DNA of 24,331 nucleotides from a virus. The notes beneath the pieces were generated by a model, which did no database searches, was not told the DNA's origin, and worked only from the letters and a program-made list of their open reading frames with translations. The position numbers were made by a program, and so were the translations under genes. Shown one piece after another: positions 6,046 through 15,039 of the stretch (its first letter is position 1; every line of letters begins with the position of its first letter). The stretch spans positions 1-24,331 of the IMG/VR virus record IMGVR_UViG_3300043499_000052. One strand, written 5' to 3'.

Positions 6046-6666
6046 GTGACCAGCGCTTTTAACCCCCGCACCCACATGGAAAAGATCACCGCAGAGGCAG
6101 CCGAGCTAGCCGCGTTGCTCGGTGAGGACTGGACTACCGAGGGGAACCTAGGCCAGTCGGTAGTCCACCGCACCAAGATCGTTTCCGTCTCGATGTTCGG
6201 TGGCGCGGTGAGCTACCGGCGCGGCGGTGAACACCGACGCTCGCTGTTCGCGTCCACCAACACCCCCGCCGACCTTTGGGAGTGGGTTGCACAGGTGGCC
6301 ATCATCGCGGACCCGCGCGACACCGCAGCGGCAGGCGTCCGGCTGATCAGCATGGAAGATCCAGAGGGGATTGCGGGGGTGGAGGCTCAGCGCGCCGCTG
6401 AGTACGGGACTGTGCCGCTGGTGGCGCGCGCGACCCTGGAACCGATCGGCGCGGCCACCGTCACTGAGTGGGTGGTCCAGCTAGGGGAGGAACGTCCTAG
6501 CCGAGTGTGGAACTGGACCGACAGCCGGTACTCACCCCACGACAGTGAGGCAGCCGGACAGCAACACCTAGCGTGGCTGGCTGTCCACCACGGCACCGAC
6601 GCGACGCGCTTCCGTCTGTTGGTCCGCGTGACCTCGGAAACGATCATTGCTGAGGTGACCCTGTGA
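6046..6666 (+). CDS. unknown protein translationally coupled to the integrase
   Basis: 206 aa, GTG 6046 with GAGAGG seven bases upstream. It overlaps the integrase start by four bases (GTGA), so the two are made together. Residues 10-90 contain a helical segment (ITAEAAELAALLGEDW) then a beta-rich part (SVSMFGGAVSYRRGG). The C-terminal half (EWVVQLGEERPSRVWNWTDS to LLVRVTSETIIAEVTL) looks like a small alpha/beta domain. No HTH, catalytic motif or membrane segment was found. Co-expression with the integrase suggests an accessory role in integration or lysogeny control. A reason against a directionality factor is that those are usually made separately from integrase. Confidence 0.6.
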   Translation: MTSAFNPRTHMEKITAEAAELAALLGEDWTTEGNLGQSVVHRTKIVSVSMFGGAVSYRRGGEHRRSLFASTNTPADLWEWVAQVAIIADPRDTAAAGVRLISMEDPEGIAGVEAQRAAEYGTVPLVARATLEPIGAATVTEWVVQLGEERPSRVWNWTDSRYSPHDSEAAGQQHLAWLAVHHGTDATRFRLLVRVTSETIIAEVTL

Positions 6667-8219
6667 CCCGCCGGACAGCCGTACTCAACCCCGTGGCCAC
6701 CGCGCGCATTGCGGAGCTTGTGGCCACGTTGCGGGAGCGCGACACGGACCCCGCCTACGCCACCGCGCCGCGCCTGGACACGTACGCGCGCATCTCGCCA
6801 TCGGCAGACCCCACCGCCGTAAAGGTGGAGCGGCAGACCACCGACGTTCTGGAAATGTTGCTACGCGGCAACTACCGGCTAGGGGAAACCCTCATTGACT
6901 GGAACCTCTCAGCCTGGAAACCGCGAGGCAAGCGACCCGCGTTCCTCAGCGGGCTAGCCCGCGTTGCGTCCGGTGAGTCCAACGGCATCGCAGCGTGGAA
7001 CAGTGACCGGTTGACCCGTCAGCTAAGCGAGGCTGAGCAACTCATTGCGGTGGCCACCGTCAACCGCGCAGTGTTCCTGAGCTACTCAGGTGAGTTTGAC
7101 CTGTCCACATCAGACGGACGGATGATGCTGCGTCTACAAACCATGTTCGCTCAGCAAGAGAGCGACCGTAAGTCAGAGCGACTGGCACGGAAGTACGCGG
7201 CGCAACGGGAGGGTGAGGGACGCAGCGACGGACTAGGCGGTTACCAGTCCACGGACGTGTTTGGCCACGGGGGACGCGACGAGGCAACGCTTACGGCAGA
7301 GCGTGACGCTATCGCGTGGGCCATCCCAGAGGTCACCAACGGCGCTACGTGGCAAGCGGTGGCGGATGAGTGGAACCGGCGCGGGCTGTCCTCACGCGGT
7401 GGACAGCGTTTCAACGTCACTAAGGTGTCCACAATTTTGCAACAGCCGCGCCACGCGGGTTATCTCACGCTAGGGGACCACGGTTCGCGGACCATCGTGG
7501 GTGAGGCTCACAACGCGGTGGCCATCGTGGACAAAGCCACGTGGTCACGGTTCACCGCCGTACTCGCATCCCGCGCAGAGCGCAGCGGGGGACGTCCAGC
7601 TGGAACCACACAGACTCACTTGCTCGGTGGGTTGCTGCGGTGCGCAGAGTGTGGAAACACGTTGCTGGTGTCCGGCCCGTCCTACCGCTGTAACGGTGCC
7701 ATCGGTTGCCGACGCGTCACCGTCAACGCTGCGGTGTTGGATGCCGTGGTGGGTGAGTACGTGGTGGAGACACTGAGCGACCCGCGCAACGGTCACCGAA
7801 TCGCGGCGCGCAACAGCGAGCGTGGCCGCATTGAGGTGGAGCTAGAACGGGTCCGCGAGCGTAAGCGCCGGTTTACCGCGCTGTACCAGGCTGGCAGCCT
7901 TGATGATGATGAGTACGTGCGCGTCACCACCGACAACGCCACGATGGTCCGCGAGCTTGAGTCCAGGCGGGACGCGCTCACCGATGACGGACAACCGGCG
8001 CGGGTCCACAGTCGCGACGAGGCTGAGCGGGAGTGGAGCAAGTCAGAGGGGAACCGCGAGGAACGGCGGGAGCTAGTTCTCTCAGCGTTCCCGCTGGGTA
8101 TCGCGGTGCGGTTGCCGACCGTGGCGCGGGTCAAGTCCACCGCAGCCAACACACGGGACCGACTCAGCCGCATCCTGCCGGGGTGGCTAGAGAGCATCAC
8201 GGCACAACGGGCAGCCTGA
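6663..8219 (+). CDS. int: large serine recombinase (phage integrase)
   Basis: 518 aa, GTG 6663. The resolvase domain carries the nucleophile S45 in YARIS, R57 in VERQ, and D115-R116 with R119 in NSDRLTRQ. Helix E follows (MFAQQESDRKSERLARKYAA). The recombinase domain spans about 190-300. The zinc ribbon uses C327, C330, C343 and C349. A coiled coil (about 365-430, ERVRERKRRFTALY) precedes the C-terminal DNA-binding part. All catalytic residues and domains of a functional phiC31/Bxb1-class integrase are present, with a ~35-residue N-terminal extension. It catalyses attP x attB recombination and, with a directionality factor, excision. It is transcribed against both flanking blocks, and its end is shared with the late block at the inverted repeat 8225-8290. 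Confidence 0.95.
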   Translation: MTRRTAVLNPVATARIAELVATLRERDTDPAYATAPRLDTYARISPSADPTAVKVERQTTDVLEMLLRGNYRLGETLIDWNLSAWKPRGKRPAFLSGLARVASGESNGIAAWNSDRLTRQLSEAEQLIAVATVNRAVFLSYSGEFDLSTSDGRMMLRLQTMFAQQESDRKSERLARKYAAQREGEGRSDGLGGYQSTDVFGHGGRDEATLTAERDAIAWAIPEVTNGATWQAVADEWNRRGLSSRGGQRFNVTKVSTILQQPRHAGYLTLGDHGSRTIVGEAHNAVAIVDKATWSRFTAVLASRAERSGGRPAGTTQTHLLGGLLRCAECGNTLLVSGPSYRCNGAIGCRRVTVNAAVLDAVVGEYVVETLSDPRNGHRIAARNSERGRIEVELERVRERKRRFTALYQAGSLDDDEYVRVTTDNATMVRELESRRDALTDDGQPARVHSRDEAEREWSKSEGNREERRELVLSAFPLGIAVRLPTVARVKSTAANTRDRLSRILPGWLESITAQRAA

Positions 8220-8224
8220 CAGCC

Positions 8225-8290
8225 CGCACACAGACCAACGGCGCGCTTCCCCGGACGAGGGTGGGGAGACGCGCCGTTGGTGTCTGTGCG
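8225..8290. terminator. long inverted repeat, probable bidirectional terminator between convergent blocks
   Basis: Arms 8225-8245 and 8270-8290 pair over CGCACA and CCAACGGCGCG with a 4-nt internal mismatch. A further inner pairing of CTTCCCC with GGGGAGA leaves a ~10-nt loop. It fills the 77-bp gap between the integrase stop (8219) and the last late gene's stop (8297). There is no T-tract. Alternatively, serine-integrase attP sites are imperfect inverted repeats next to int, so attP cannot be excluded. Confidence 0.6.
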
Positions 8291-8296
8291 GACCTC

Positions 8297-8659
8297 TCAG
8301 CGGGCTACAGCCACCACGGGACCATCCCCGGTAGCCCACGCGGTCCCGTTCCAGTGCCGGTGAATGCCATCACCGGTGATCACGTGCTGTCCCACGGTCC
8401 AGAGCGTGGCGGGACTCGCGGTGATGCCAGCCATGGCCGCAGCGTTGGCGGGGACCACGCATCCCGCTGGTGTGAACGTTCCGGGGGTTCCCGCTGTTGC
8501 GCCGGTAGCGGGGATGTCCGGCGCGTTGGGGTCCTCATCGGTGTAGCCGATACCGGACGGGTCCGCGTATTGGCGTGGCACGGCTGTCTGCGCCGCTGCG
8601 GTACCGGCGCCGGTGCCTAGGTGTTGCGGGTCTGGACTGTGTGTGAGTGGACCGGACAT
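8297..8659 (-). CDS. small tail-tip protein with a W-TGQ mini-domain
   Basis: 120 aa, ATG 8659 with GGAAGGAAACCAGGC upstream. Residues 1-60 are Pro/Gly/Thr-rich and probably disordered. Residues about 62-113 (PAGCVVPANAAAMAGI, then LWTVGQHVITGDG and HRHWNGTAWATG) match the mini-domain that occurs twice at the C-terminus of the major tail protein. Being last in the tail operon, it is probably a small structural or decoration protein of the tail tip. The mini-domain has the aromatic, Gly-rich look of a carbohydrate-binding module, an inference. The first bases overlap a 19-codon ORF (8617-8676) that carries the shared initiation element. Confidence 0.62.
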   Translation of the reverse strand: MSGPLTHSPDPQHLGTGAGTAAAQTAVPRQYADPSGIGYTDEDPNAPDIPATGATAGTPGTFTPAGCVVPANAAAMAGITASPATLWTVGQHVITGDGIHRHWNGTAWATGDGPVVAVAR

Positions 8660-8702
8660 GCCTGGTTTCCTTCCATTGTGGACGCTCCCCGGGTGGGACC
8701 CG

Positions 8703-9518
8703 TCAGCCTGACGCGGCGGTGGGTGAGTACTGGAATGCGTGGACGTAGACGACGGTACCGCCAGAGGAACCAGCCTGGTACTCGCGGCCAACAATCTGGA
8801 CACTGGCCGCTGTAGCGCCGCCGCAGGTAGCGAGAACGTTTGAGTTGTTGGCGGTGACCACCACGATGGGTGGCACGGTGAACCGTCCAGCGGGGAAGTT
8901 GCATTGAACCTGCGAGAACCCACCAGCCGCGATGGCGGGGAGGTTCGCGATTCCGAACCACGAGGCAAACGGAACGTTGCGGATAACCCCGCCTGTCGGT
9001 CCAATTGCGACAGACCCGTCACGGTTGATACGGAACCGGTTGACCTCCACCCCGTTCTCAATCAGTGCAATCGCAATCTGACCACCGGACATGAGATAGA
9101 CGCGAGACTCTATCTGGTCCGGTGCGAACAGTCCACGGATACGGAACGTGTCCCCGGTGTCAGTGTAGTCACCCATGATGAGGTCACTATGGAGCGACAG
9201 CGCACCGTCAACCTCTAGCGTGGACAGAAAATGCGACGCCAGGCTGGCCGTACCACCGTCCCATGTGGACGAGCCACCGACACCAGCGGTGATGACCGCA
9301 GCGACGCTATCGAACGTAGCCAACAACGCGGATTCGCCAACGGCAGGAACACCACCGTAGAACGGCAACGCGTCGACAACCTCCCCGCTGCCATCGTCCA
9401 CACTGCACATGAGCGTCACGGGGTCCACGGCGGTGACCGTACAGAAACGCATACGCGCGCTCAGCGGGTCACGCGCTAACGCCACCAGCTGCTCAAAGGG
9501 GTTCTGCGGTCCGGTCAT
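8703..9518 (-). CDS. tail-tip spike / receptor-binding protein
   Basis: 271 aa from ATG 9518, which overlaps the previous stop as ATGA; a longer in-frame start at 9563 lies inside the hub gene and is less likely. Residues about 20-75 (RFCTVTAVDPVTLMCSV to VPAVGESALLATF) look like the OB-fold of gpV/gp5-type baseplate spikes. The centre is repetitive beta structure (FRIRGLFAPDQIESRVYL, FRINRDGSVAIGPTG), as in intertwined fibre stems. The end (GGFSQVQCNFPAGRFTVPP to VVYVHAFQYSP) resembles the H-type-lectin-like beta sandwich of small phage tail-tip proteins and also resembles the 121-aa gene at 11201. Together these indicate a membrane-facing spike with a glycan-binding head. Confidence 0.65.
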   Translation of the reverse strand: MTGPQNPFEQLVALARDPLSARMRFCTVTAVDPVTLMCSVDDGSGEVVDALPFYGGVPAVGESALLATFDSVAAVITAGVGGSSTWDGGTASLASHFLSTLEVDGALSLHSDLIMGDYTDTGDTFRIRGLFAPDQIESRVYLMSGGQIAIALIENGVEVNRFRINRDGSVAIGPTGGVIRNVPFASWFGIANLPAIAAGGFSQVQCNFPAGRFTVPPIVVVTANNSNVLATCGGATAASVQIVGREYQAGSSGGTVVYVHAFQYSPTAASG

Positions 9519-11197
9519 TGGACTTGCCTCTTTGCTATGGCCACGTCTACCTCGGATATCCACACCAGAGTGTTGGCGGGGAGGGTGCCGGACCCGTCAG
9601 CGTTCAGCGACACGTCAAACCCCACACTGAACGTTCCACCGGTCCCCACCGTGACGTCAGCTGACACCGTGCGAGTGTGGTCCTTTTCAATCTTGGTGCG
9701 CTTAGGTGTCCACGTGCGACCGGCCTGGTTTGGGTCCACATAGGAACGAATGTAGATGGTGCGGGTCTTGCTGCGAATGTTGAACCGCACGCGGATACGA
9801 TGCTCCGCGGGCATGGTGAACACATTGGACGATCCGACCTCGGTGGTCGCGGACCCGTTGGACTTGAACACCATGTGCGCGCCACCGTCTGTGAGCGCAC
9901 CGCCGGTAGCGTTCCAACCTTTCTTGCTGTTGCCTGTGGTGTCGACCGTCTTACTCGCGACGTCCACCCAGTCGGCATCATCGCGGACCTCTTTGACGTC
10001 GGTAGCCTCGCTGAACGTCACGCGGGGGGTACGTCCCCACCGGCCAACGCTGTTATACATCCGAACGGTAAGGGACCACGCATCCTCAGCGGTGAGCCCG
10101 ATTGTCCCTCCTACTAGGACACCGCGCTGGCCGGTCCCTTCCATGTTCTGTACGCGGATGATGTCGCCTGACTCAAGTCCGTATATCGGCCCGGTGCTCA
10201 CAGTGTAGTCCCGCGCCACGGTGAGGGTCTGACGGATGGCTGCGGTACTCAGCGCTTCCGCTTCTGCGTCGGTGATGGTGTTAGTTGAGTTGACTTCCAG
10301 CGTGACGCGTCCGAACGGTCCACCGCTGCGGACGTCGCTGTCAGCGTCCACATAGGAGGTCACGATGCGACGCTGACGGATCACGGTGCGAGCACCGGCC
10401 GTAGCTGTCTCGGTGGTGTACTTCATCAGCGCGGTGTTGACGATGCCACGGCGGTCCATTACGGCGGTTGCTTCCACGAGGTTGCCTAGCTCACCACCGC
10501 GCACCGTAACGTCAGACGGGTCCCCCGCATCCCGCGGAATCACCAGCTTGTATGCGGACGCGCCAGTCAACGGCATCGAGATCTCTCGACCAATGGCGTT
10601 GGTCAGGAACTCAGCAGCGTCCACTCTGGAACCCTCGCGCTGGATACGCGCCTTTGGCTTTGTCGTGGGTGGACTCACGCCAGGGTCGAATCCGTCGGGG
10701 TCCGTCCACCATGGAACGATGCCGGCGAGCGGCTGTCGCATGATGTAGCTAATGCGGTCCACGTACGTCTCTGTGGTGAGTACCTGTCCCTCTTTGAGGG
10801 TCTGTAGTGCCATGTCCTGTGTCAGGCAACCGGCATCCTCGCCAGCGAGGTCCACGCTTCCATCCAGGTAATGCGGCGTGGCCGCGTTCAGACGGAAGTA
10901 ACCCAACGGCGCGGTGAAATACGTTCCGTTGGTGCGGGTCACCTTGTGGTGTAGGCGTAGCCAGGAACCATAGATGCTCGCCACATCGAAGATGTCATCT
11001 AGCGTGTTGGTCCAGCCCAACACCGTGATGTTGCAAGTCCGGCTAGGCAGCGTCCCTAGTGGATTGATGGTGATAGAGCCGCTAACCACCAACAGCGGTT
11101 CCCACGTCCCACCCTCAGGCGCGCGGACATAAGCCAGACCCTCAAGAGTGTGGGTACGGCGCTCTACATCGCGGACGTCGGGGACGGTTACCAGCAT
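9515..11197 (-). CDS. baseplate hub / minor tail protein with C-terminal sugar-binding-like domain
   Basis: 560 aa, ATG 11197, three bases after the preceding stop. Residues 1-400 fit the gp27/gp44-like hub layout of actinophage minor tail proteins: VVSGSITINPLGTLPSRTCN, FTAPLGYFRLNAATPHYLDG, a helical insert, and YGLESGDIIRVQN. Residues about 410-560 form a beta-rich module (RIRVRFNIRSKTRTIYIRSY to NTLVWISEVDVAIA) resembling a carbohydrate-binding jelly roll. It probably forms the ring at the distal tail through which the tape measure and DNA pass, while displaying a wall-glycan-binding domain. Assignment rests on order and overall pattern, not on a unique motif. Confidence 0.68.
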   Translation of the reverse strand: MLVTVPDVRDVERRTHTLEGLAYVRAPEGGTWEPLLVVSGSITINPLGTLPSRTCNITVLGWTNTLDDIFDVASIYGSWLRLHHKVTRTNGTYFTAPLGYFRLNAATPHYLDGSVDLAGEDAGCLTQDMALQTLKEGQVLTTETYVDRISYIMRQPLAGIVPWWTDPDGFDPGVSPPTTKPKARIQREGSRVDAAEFLTNAIGREISMPLTGASAYKLVIPRDAGDPSDVTVRGGELGNLVEATAVMDRRGIVNTALMKYTTETATAGARTVIRQRRIVTSYVDADSDVRSGGPFGRVTLEVNSTNTITDAEAEALSTAAIRQTLTVARDYTVSTGPIYGLESGDIIRVQNMEGTGQRGVLVGGTIGLTAEDAWSLTVRMYNSVGRWGRTPRVTFSEATDVKEVRDDADWVDVASKTVDTTGNSKKGWNATGGALTDGGAHMVFKSNGSATTEVGSSNVFTMPAEHRIRVRFNIRSKTRTIYIRSYVDPNQAGRTWTPKRTKIEKDHTRTVSADVTVGTGGTFSVGFDVSLNADGSGTLPANTLVWISEVDVAIAKRQVQ

Positions 11198-11200
11198 CGC

Positions 11201-11566
11201 TCAGCCCAACGGGATGGCGAGCCAGTACGCCTGATAGGTGTTGGACGATGGATTGATGCGAGTGAGGTTCATAGTGAACCCCGTCGCGTCGCTACCGGTC
11301 ACGGATGCCCACGTGGTCGCGTTCCTCGCGGTAGCCATCACCACCGGGGTTGCTGCGTAGGGTCGCGGGTAGTTGACGCGCACGCTTGCTGTTGCTGCGT
11401 TTGCGAACACCACCGACGCGTTGCCAGTCTGAATCGAATCGTCCAACGTAACCATGTTGGTCAATAGGTCAGAGGCTAGCTGGGTCATGTCTGCGGGGAT
11501 GTCAGCTACGTCCGTCAGGTCTGGCACCGTGGCGGAATAGATTCCCTTGGTTACCTTGTGGCTCAT
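11201..11566 (-). CDS. small tail-tip protein with H-type-lectin-like domain
   Basis: 121 aa, ATG 11566, two bases after the preceding stop; the ribosome site is weak, so expression probably relies on coupling. Residues 1-45 are helical and could trimerise. Residues 50-121 (SVRVNYPRPYAATPVVMATA, then TGFTMNLTRINPSSNTYQAY and WLAIPLG) match the beta-sandwich pattern 'RPF..P.V....ATGF.......YWLA' of H-type-lectin-like domains in phage baseplates. A related fold seems to end the 8703-9518 protein. Likely receptor-binding or baseplate accessory. Confidence 0.58.
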   Translation of the reverse strand: MSHKVTKGIYSATVPDLTDVADIPADMTQLASDLLTNMVTLDDSIQTGNASVVFANAATASVRVNYPRPYAATPVVMATARNATTWASVTGSDATGFTMNLTRINPSSNTYQAYWLAIPLG

Positions 11567-11568
11567 AA

Positions 11569-12414
11569 CTAGTCCCGTCTCGTCCCCGTAGCGACGCTCA
11601 GATAGTTGGCATACCGCGCTTTCAGCTGCGAATAGAGGACCGGCGGTGGCGGGTCACCAGCGTGCGCCAGGCCGCCGGTGTTGTTGAAATGGTCTGCCCA
11701 CGTTGGACTCGCTATCCGCGTGATGGCGTAGTTCAGCGGGTCGTCAACCTCCACATAGTCCATTGAGAGCGTCCACGTGTCGCGGGAACCAAAGCGGGTA
11801 AACGTCGCGTTGCCAATCGCCATCATGCAAGGCGTCCAGACCTTTGAGTTGCACATGGTGAGCAGCAACGGCGCGCCGGTGGCCAGTAGCCGCTCTATGG
11901 CCACGCGGCTGTCCCTACCGGTACGTACCTGAACCCCCGACGCGTCGACGTAGTTGGTAATCAACAGCACCAGCGTCCCGCGCCTACCCTGCCGGACATC
12001 GAACACCACCAGCGGGAGATGCCGGCCGCTGATGTCGTATATGGACTGTCGCGCTGGTTCCTGCTCATCGCCGGTGGTCACTACGATGACGCGCTGGCTC
12101 AGTGCCGGCTTAGTAATGTCGCGCAGCCAAGCCACATTGGACGGTGTGTTGATGTACGCATAGTCATAGCCTGGATTGTCAGCCGTAGCGGTAACCGGCG
12201 CGAGTACGTACTTCACCGAGGTACCCAGCGGTGGCCGGTAGTCCTCACCGTAGCCCGCGCCACCGCTTATCCAGCCGGACGATTCGTAACCCACGATGGT
12301 CTGTAGCGTGGTGGAGAACGGGTCCAGGCGCTTGAGGGTGTAACCCGCGGGAGCGCCAGTCACGGAAAACTTGACGTAGCCGTAAGCGTCCACGTAGGAC
12401 AGTGCAACGGTCAT
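11569..12414 (-). CDS. distal tail (Dit-like) / minor tail protein
   Basis: 281 aa, ATG 12414 overlapping the tape-measure stop as ATGA. Being immediately downstream of the tape measure is the usual place of the distal tail protein. The beta-rich pattern (WLRDITKPALSQRVIVVTTG, HLPLVVFDVRQGRRGTLVLL, MAIGNATFTRFGSRDTWTLS) fits actinophage minor tail proteins of this slot. It would cap the tail tube and anchor the hub. Function is inferred from order and pattern. Confidence 0.68.
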   Translation of the reverse strand: MTVALSYVDAYGYVKFSVTGAPAGYTLKRLDPFSTTLQTIVGYESSGWISGGAGYGEDYRPPLGTSVKYVLAPVTATADNPGYDYAYINTPSNVAWLRDITKPALSQRVIVVTTGDEQEPARQSIYDISGRHLPLVVFDVRQGRRGTLVLLITNYVDASGVQVRTGRDSRVAIERLLATGAPLLLTMCNSKVWTPCMMAIGNATFTRFGSRDTWTLSMDYVEVDDPLNYAITRIASPTWADHFNNTGGLAHAGDPPPPVLYSQLKARYANYLSVATGTRRD

Positions 12415-14576
12415 CCGACCTGAACCACCTTCCGCGTAGTCAGACCGCGTACCGCCGTGGTGGCCGCGTTGCGTACCTGGACATTGATGAGGTCCGACAG
12501 TCGCCGGTCCTGGACCTGGACCACAACCTGTGTCGCGGGACCAGCCAGAGCGCTAGGCATCCCGGGGAGCGCGTTAAGGCTGGTGTGACCTCGTGGCGCG
12601 GCCAGCGTGACATCAGGGAACATACCCAGACCCCGCGCGGCCATCAGCTGCGAGTCCGCAAAGGACTGTTGTCCGATCGGCTGGTAACCCTGTGGCGCAG
12701 ACTGTGGCGCGGACTTAGTGCCACCGCCACCAGCGGGACCAGCGGACCAGCCAACCTCGCTGCGTTGCAACTTGTCCAACAGCCGTTTGTCCTCGTTCTC
12801 CGCGAGGTTGATAGCGATTTGGACTTGCTTAGGGTCCGTCAGATCTGACAGCCCGCGCCGCGCGGCATCCAGTCCGAGCAGCTGAACGTCCGTCTTGAGC
12901 TTGTCCGGGGTCTTGAGGAGAGTGTCCACATAGTCCTTTGCCTCAGCCTCAGTCATGCCGAACTGTTGCGCCATAGCCATAAGCGCCTGGCGCTGCTTGC
13001 CATAGTTCGTGAGGATGTCCGCTGTGGACTTACCGTTGGCCCGCGCGTCTTCCAGCTGCGCGGTAGTCAATGCCTCAATCGCTTCCGCCTGACTGTCCAG
13101 CGCCTCCTGGTTCGCGCGGCCCTTCTCGGTGCTGGTGTCCAGCGTCTTTCCGTTTGTTTTCAACGCCTCTTTGAGCTTGTCTAACCCCTCCTCGTAGTTG
13201 CGCGCAGCCTCGCGAGCGTCCAGCGCGTTTCCATTGAGGATGTCCAGCTTTTGGGTCAACCCCTCCACACTCTTGCGCGCCTCGTCCGTCGCGTCCGCGT
13301 AGGCAGCCCAGTCTTTGCTAGCGGCCAGCGCCATAGCGGCAGAGTCGTTAGACGCTGCGGTGGCAGGCTTGGTTACCGCTGTCAATTCCTTGGTGCCGTT
13401 GATCAGCTTGTCAAACTCTTTGACCAGGTGAGGGATGGTGAACACTGGACCGACGAGCAACCCCGTCAATCCACCCTTGACGATGTCGTTAGCCAGGATC
13501 TTGTTTAGTGTCCCCAAAAACTGGTTCAGCATCGGATTGATGACGGAACCCATCTGGTCACCGAGCACAGACATGTTGTCGTTCAATGTGGACATCTGGC
13601 CATTGACGCTCGCCGCTTGCTCGCTGATGGAGTTGGGGAACATCGCGCCTAGCTCTTTCCCCATAGCCTCAATCTCGGTACGGGTGAGCTTTCCCTGGCT
13701 GGCTAGTTCCTGTAGTTCGGGGATGTTCTTACCGGTGGCTTTGGCCAACGCCTCCCACGCGGGTACGCCACGCTGCGTCAGCTGTAGCATGTCCTCCGCG
13801 TTCACCTTGCCACGACTCAACATCTGGCCATAGATGAGCGCAACATCCTGGATCGGCACCGACGTGGCCGCAGCCACCGCGCCTAGGTCCTTCATCGTTT
13901 TCAGTAGCTCCGATGAGGACACACCCATACTGACGAGGATCTTTGCGGTGTCGACCAATTCGGGGAACTCAAACGGTGTGGTGTTACCAAATTCCTGGAT
14001 GTCGCTGAGAATCTTGTCGACGTCCCCGCCGTCGCGAATGACATTCTTCAATGCGATGCGCATGGTTTCCATGCTCGCGGCGGTCTGGCTGGCCTTGACC
14101 TCTAGCGCTCCCATTGCAGCCACAAAACCCAGCGGACCCAGACTCTTGGCAGCAGACAGCCCGCTGAACCCCGCTGCGTCCGTCGCTGCGGTCAATCCCG
14201 CTAGCTGCGCTTTGGCCCGACCAAAGCCAGTTACCTCCGGCTCGATCTTTGGGTCCATCCTGTCCAGCTGTTTGACCGTAGCCTCAAGCTGACGTAGCTG
14301 TTTCTGAGCGTCCTTTGTGTCCACACCCATGACCACGCCACGCGCGATCTCGTCGCGGAGAACGGCCATCTTTGCTTTGGTGGCCTTGATTGCCTCGTCC
14401 CGCACCGTGACTTTGACTGGCGGAATCTTGGTGTTGGCCAACGCGTCAAGTTGCTTGTCTGTCTTGCCTGCCGCCGCGCCGAGCTTGTCAAGCGAGGTGA
14501 TCGCTGGCGCGAGTCCAGTTTGGACACCCTTGCTGTCCGCGGTGACACCGATCGTAATGTCATTGCTAGTTGCCAC
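12411..14576 (-). CDS. tail tape measure protein
   Basis: 721 aa, GTG 14576 overlapping the HK97 gp10-like gene by 11 bp. The conserved tape-measure domain is at about 200-305, with landmarks IQEFGNTTPFEFPELVDTAK, LVSMGVSSSELLKTMKDLGA and LQLTQRGVPAWEALA. Flanking parts are Ala-rich helices and coiled coils, with hydrophobic segments around 345-385. At about 0.15 nm per residue the length predicts a tail of roughly 100 nm. It scaffolds tail-tube length and is ejected with the DNA. No muramidase or peptidase domain is visible. It follows the chaperone frameshift pair, separated by one unexpected gene. Confidence 0.92.
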   Translation of the reverse strand: MATSNDITIGVTADSKGVQTGLAPAITSLDKLGAAAGKTDKQLDALANTKIPPVKVTVRDEAIKATKAKMAVLRDEIARGVVMGVDTKDAQKQLRQLEATVKQLDRMDPKIEPEVTGFGRAKAQLAGLTAATDAAGFSGLSAAKSLGPLGFVAAMGALEVKASQTAASMETMRIALKNVIRDGGDVDKILSDIQEFGNTTPFEFPELVDTAKILVSMGVSSSELLKTMKDLGAVAAATSVPIQDVALIYGQMLSRGKVNAEDMLQLTQRGVPAWEALAKATGKNIPELQELASQGKLTRTEIEAMGKELGAMFPNSISEQAASVNGQMSTLNDNMSVLGDQMGSVINPMLNQFLGTLNKILANDIVKGGLTGLLVGPVFTIPHLVKEFDKLINGTKELTAVTKPATAASNDSAAMALAASKDWAAYADATDEARKSVEGLTQKLDILNGNALDAREAARNYEEGLDKLKEALKTNGKTLDTSTEKGRANQEALDSQAEAIEALTTAQLEDARANGKSTADILTNYGKQRQALMAMAQQFGMTEAEAKDYVDTLLKTPDKLKTDVQLLGLDAARRGLSDLTDPKQVQIAINLAENEDKRLLDKLQRSEVGWSAGPAGGGGTKSAPQSAPQGYQPIGQQSFADSQLMAARGLGMFPDVTLAAPRGHTSLNALPGMPSALAGPATQVVVQVQDRRLSDLINVQVRNAATTAVRGLTTRKVVQVG

Positions 14577-15039
14577 GGTTGGCCGCCTTGACCACAGCTA
14601 CCTTGATGCGCTTGCGGACGCCTTTGAGGTCCAGGCGCACCGTTGGCCAGAACCAGTAACCGCGCGTGCCTAGGAACGGGTGAAACTGTCTGGTGGTATG
14701 GCGCTTGACCACGTACGGGAGTCCCTTGCGCGAGCGGGTCACGTAGGCGCGCTTAGGACGTCTGCCACCGCCGTACTCAGCACCCTTGGTGAGTACACCC
14801 CCTAGCGTTCCTGACCCGCCAGCGTGCGCTCTGGCACCGTTTTTGAGCGTGGATACGCGGATGGTGCGGGAAGCAATCGCGGGGATGCCACCAAGCCCAC
14901 CGGCGCGCCTACGCATGTCGCGGGCCATCGGGGTGACCTCCTGTCGCGTGATGTGGTCCACCGCCGCAACCTGGACCACGCTAGGCATGCGACGCAGCCG
15001 GTTGACCACCGTGTCTAACCCCTTCACCGTGATGCCCAC
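14566..15039 (-). CDS. HK97 gp10-like head-tail/neck protein
   Basis: 157 aa, GTG 15039 directly after the TGA of the frameshifted chaperone product, with GAAGCGAGG upstream. The N-terminus (ITVKGLDTVVNRLRRMPSVV) and the C-terminal HPFLGTRGYWFWPTVR are typical of HK97 gp10-like proteins; the rest is very basic (many Arg/Lys/Gly). Members normally lie between the connector and the tail terminator. Here the gene sits between the chaperone and the tape measure, so it is displaced. The missing slot upstream fits a simple relocation. Confidence 0.72.
   Translation of the reverse strand: MGITVKGLDTVVNRLRRMPSVVQVAAVDHITRQEVTPMARDMRRRAGGLGGIPAIASRTIRVSTLKNGARAHAGGSGTLGGVLTKGAEYGGGRRPKRAYVTRSRKGLPYVVKRHTTRQFHPFLGTRGYWFWPTVRLDLKGVRKRIKVAVVKAANRGN

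Noticed and set aside
8617-8676. 19-codon ORF with a strong ribosome site upstream of the last tail gene
   Set aside because: Kept out of the gene list because nothing but the start region supports it; mentioned as a possible leader.
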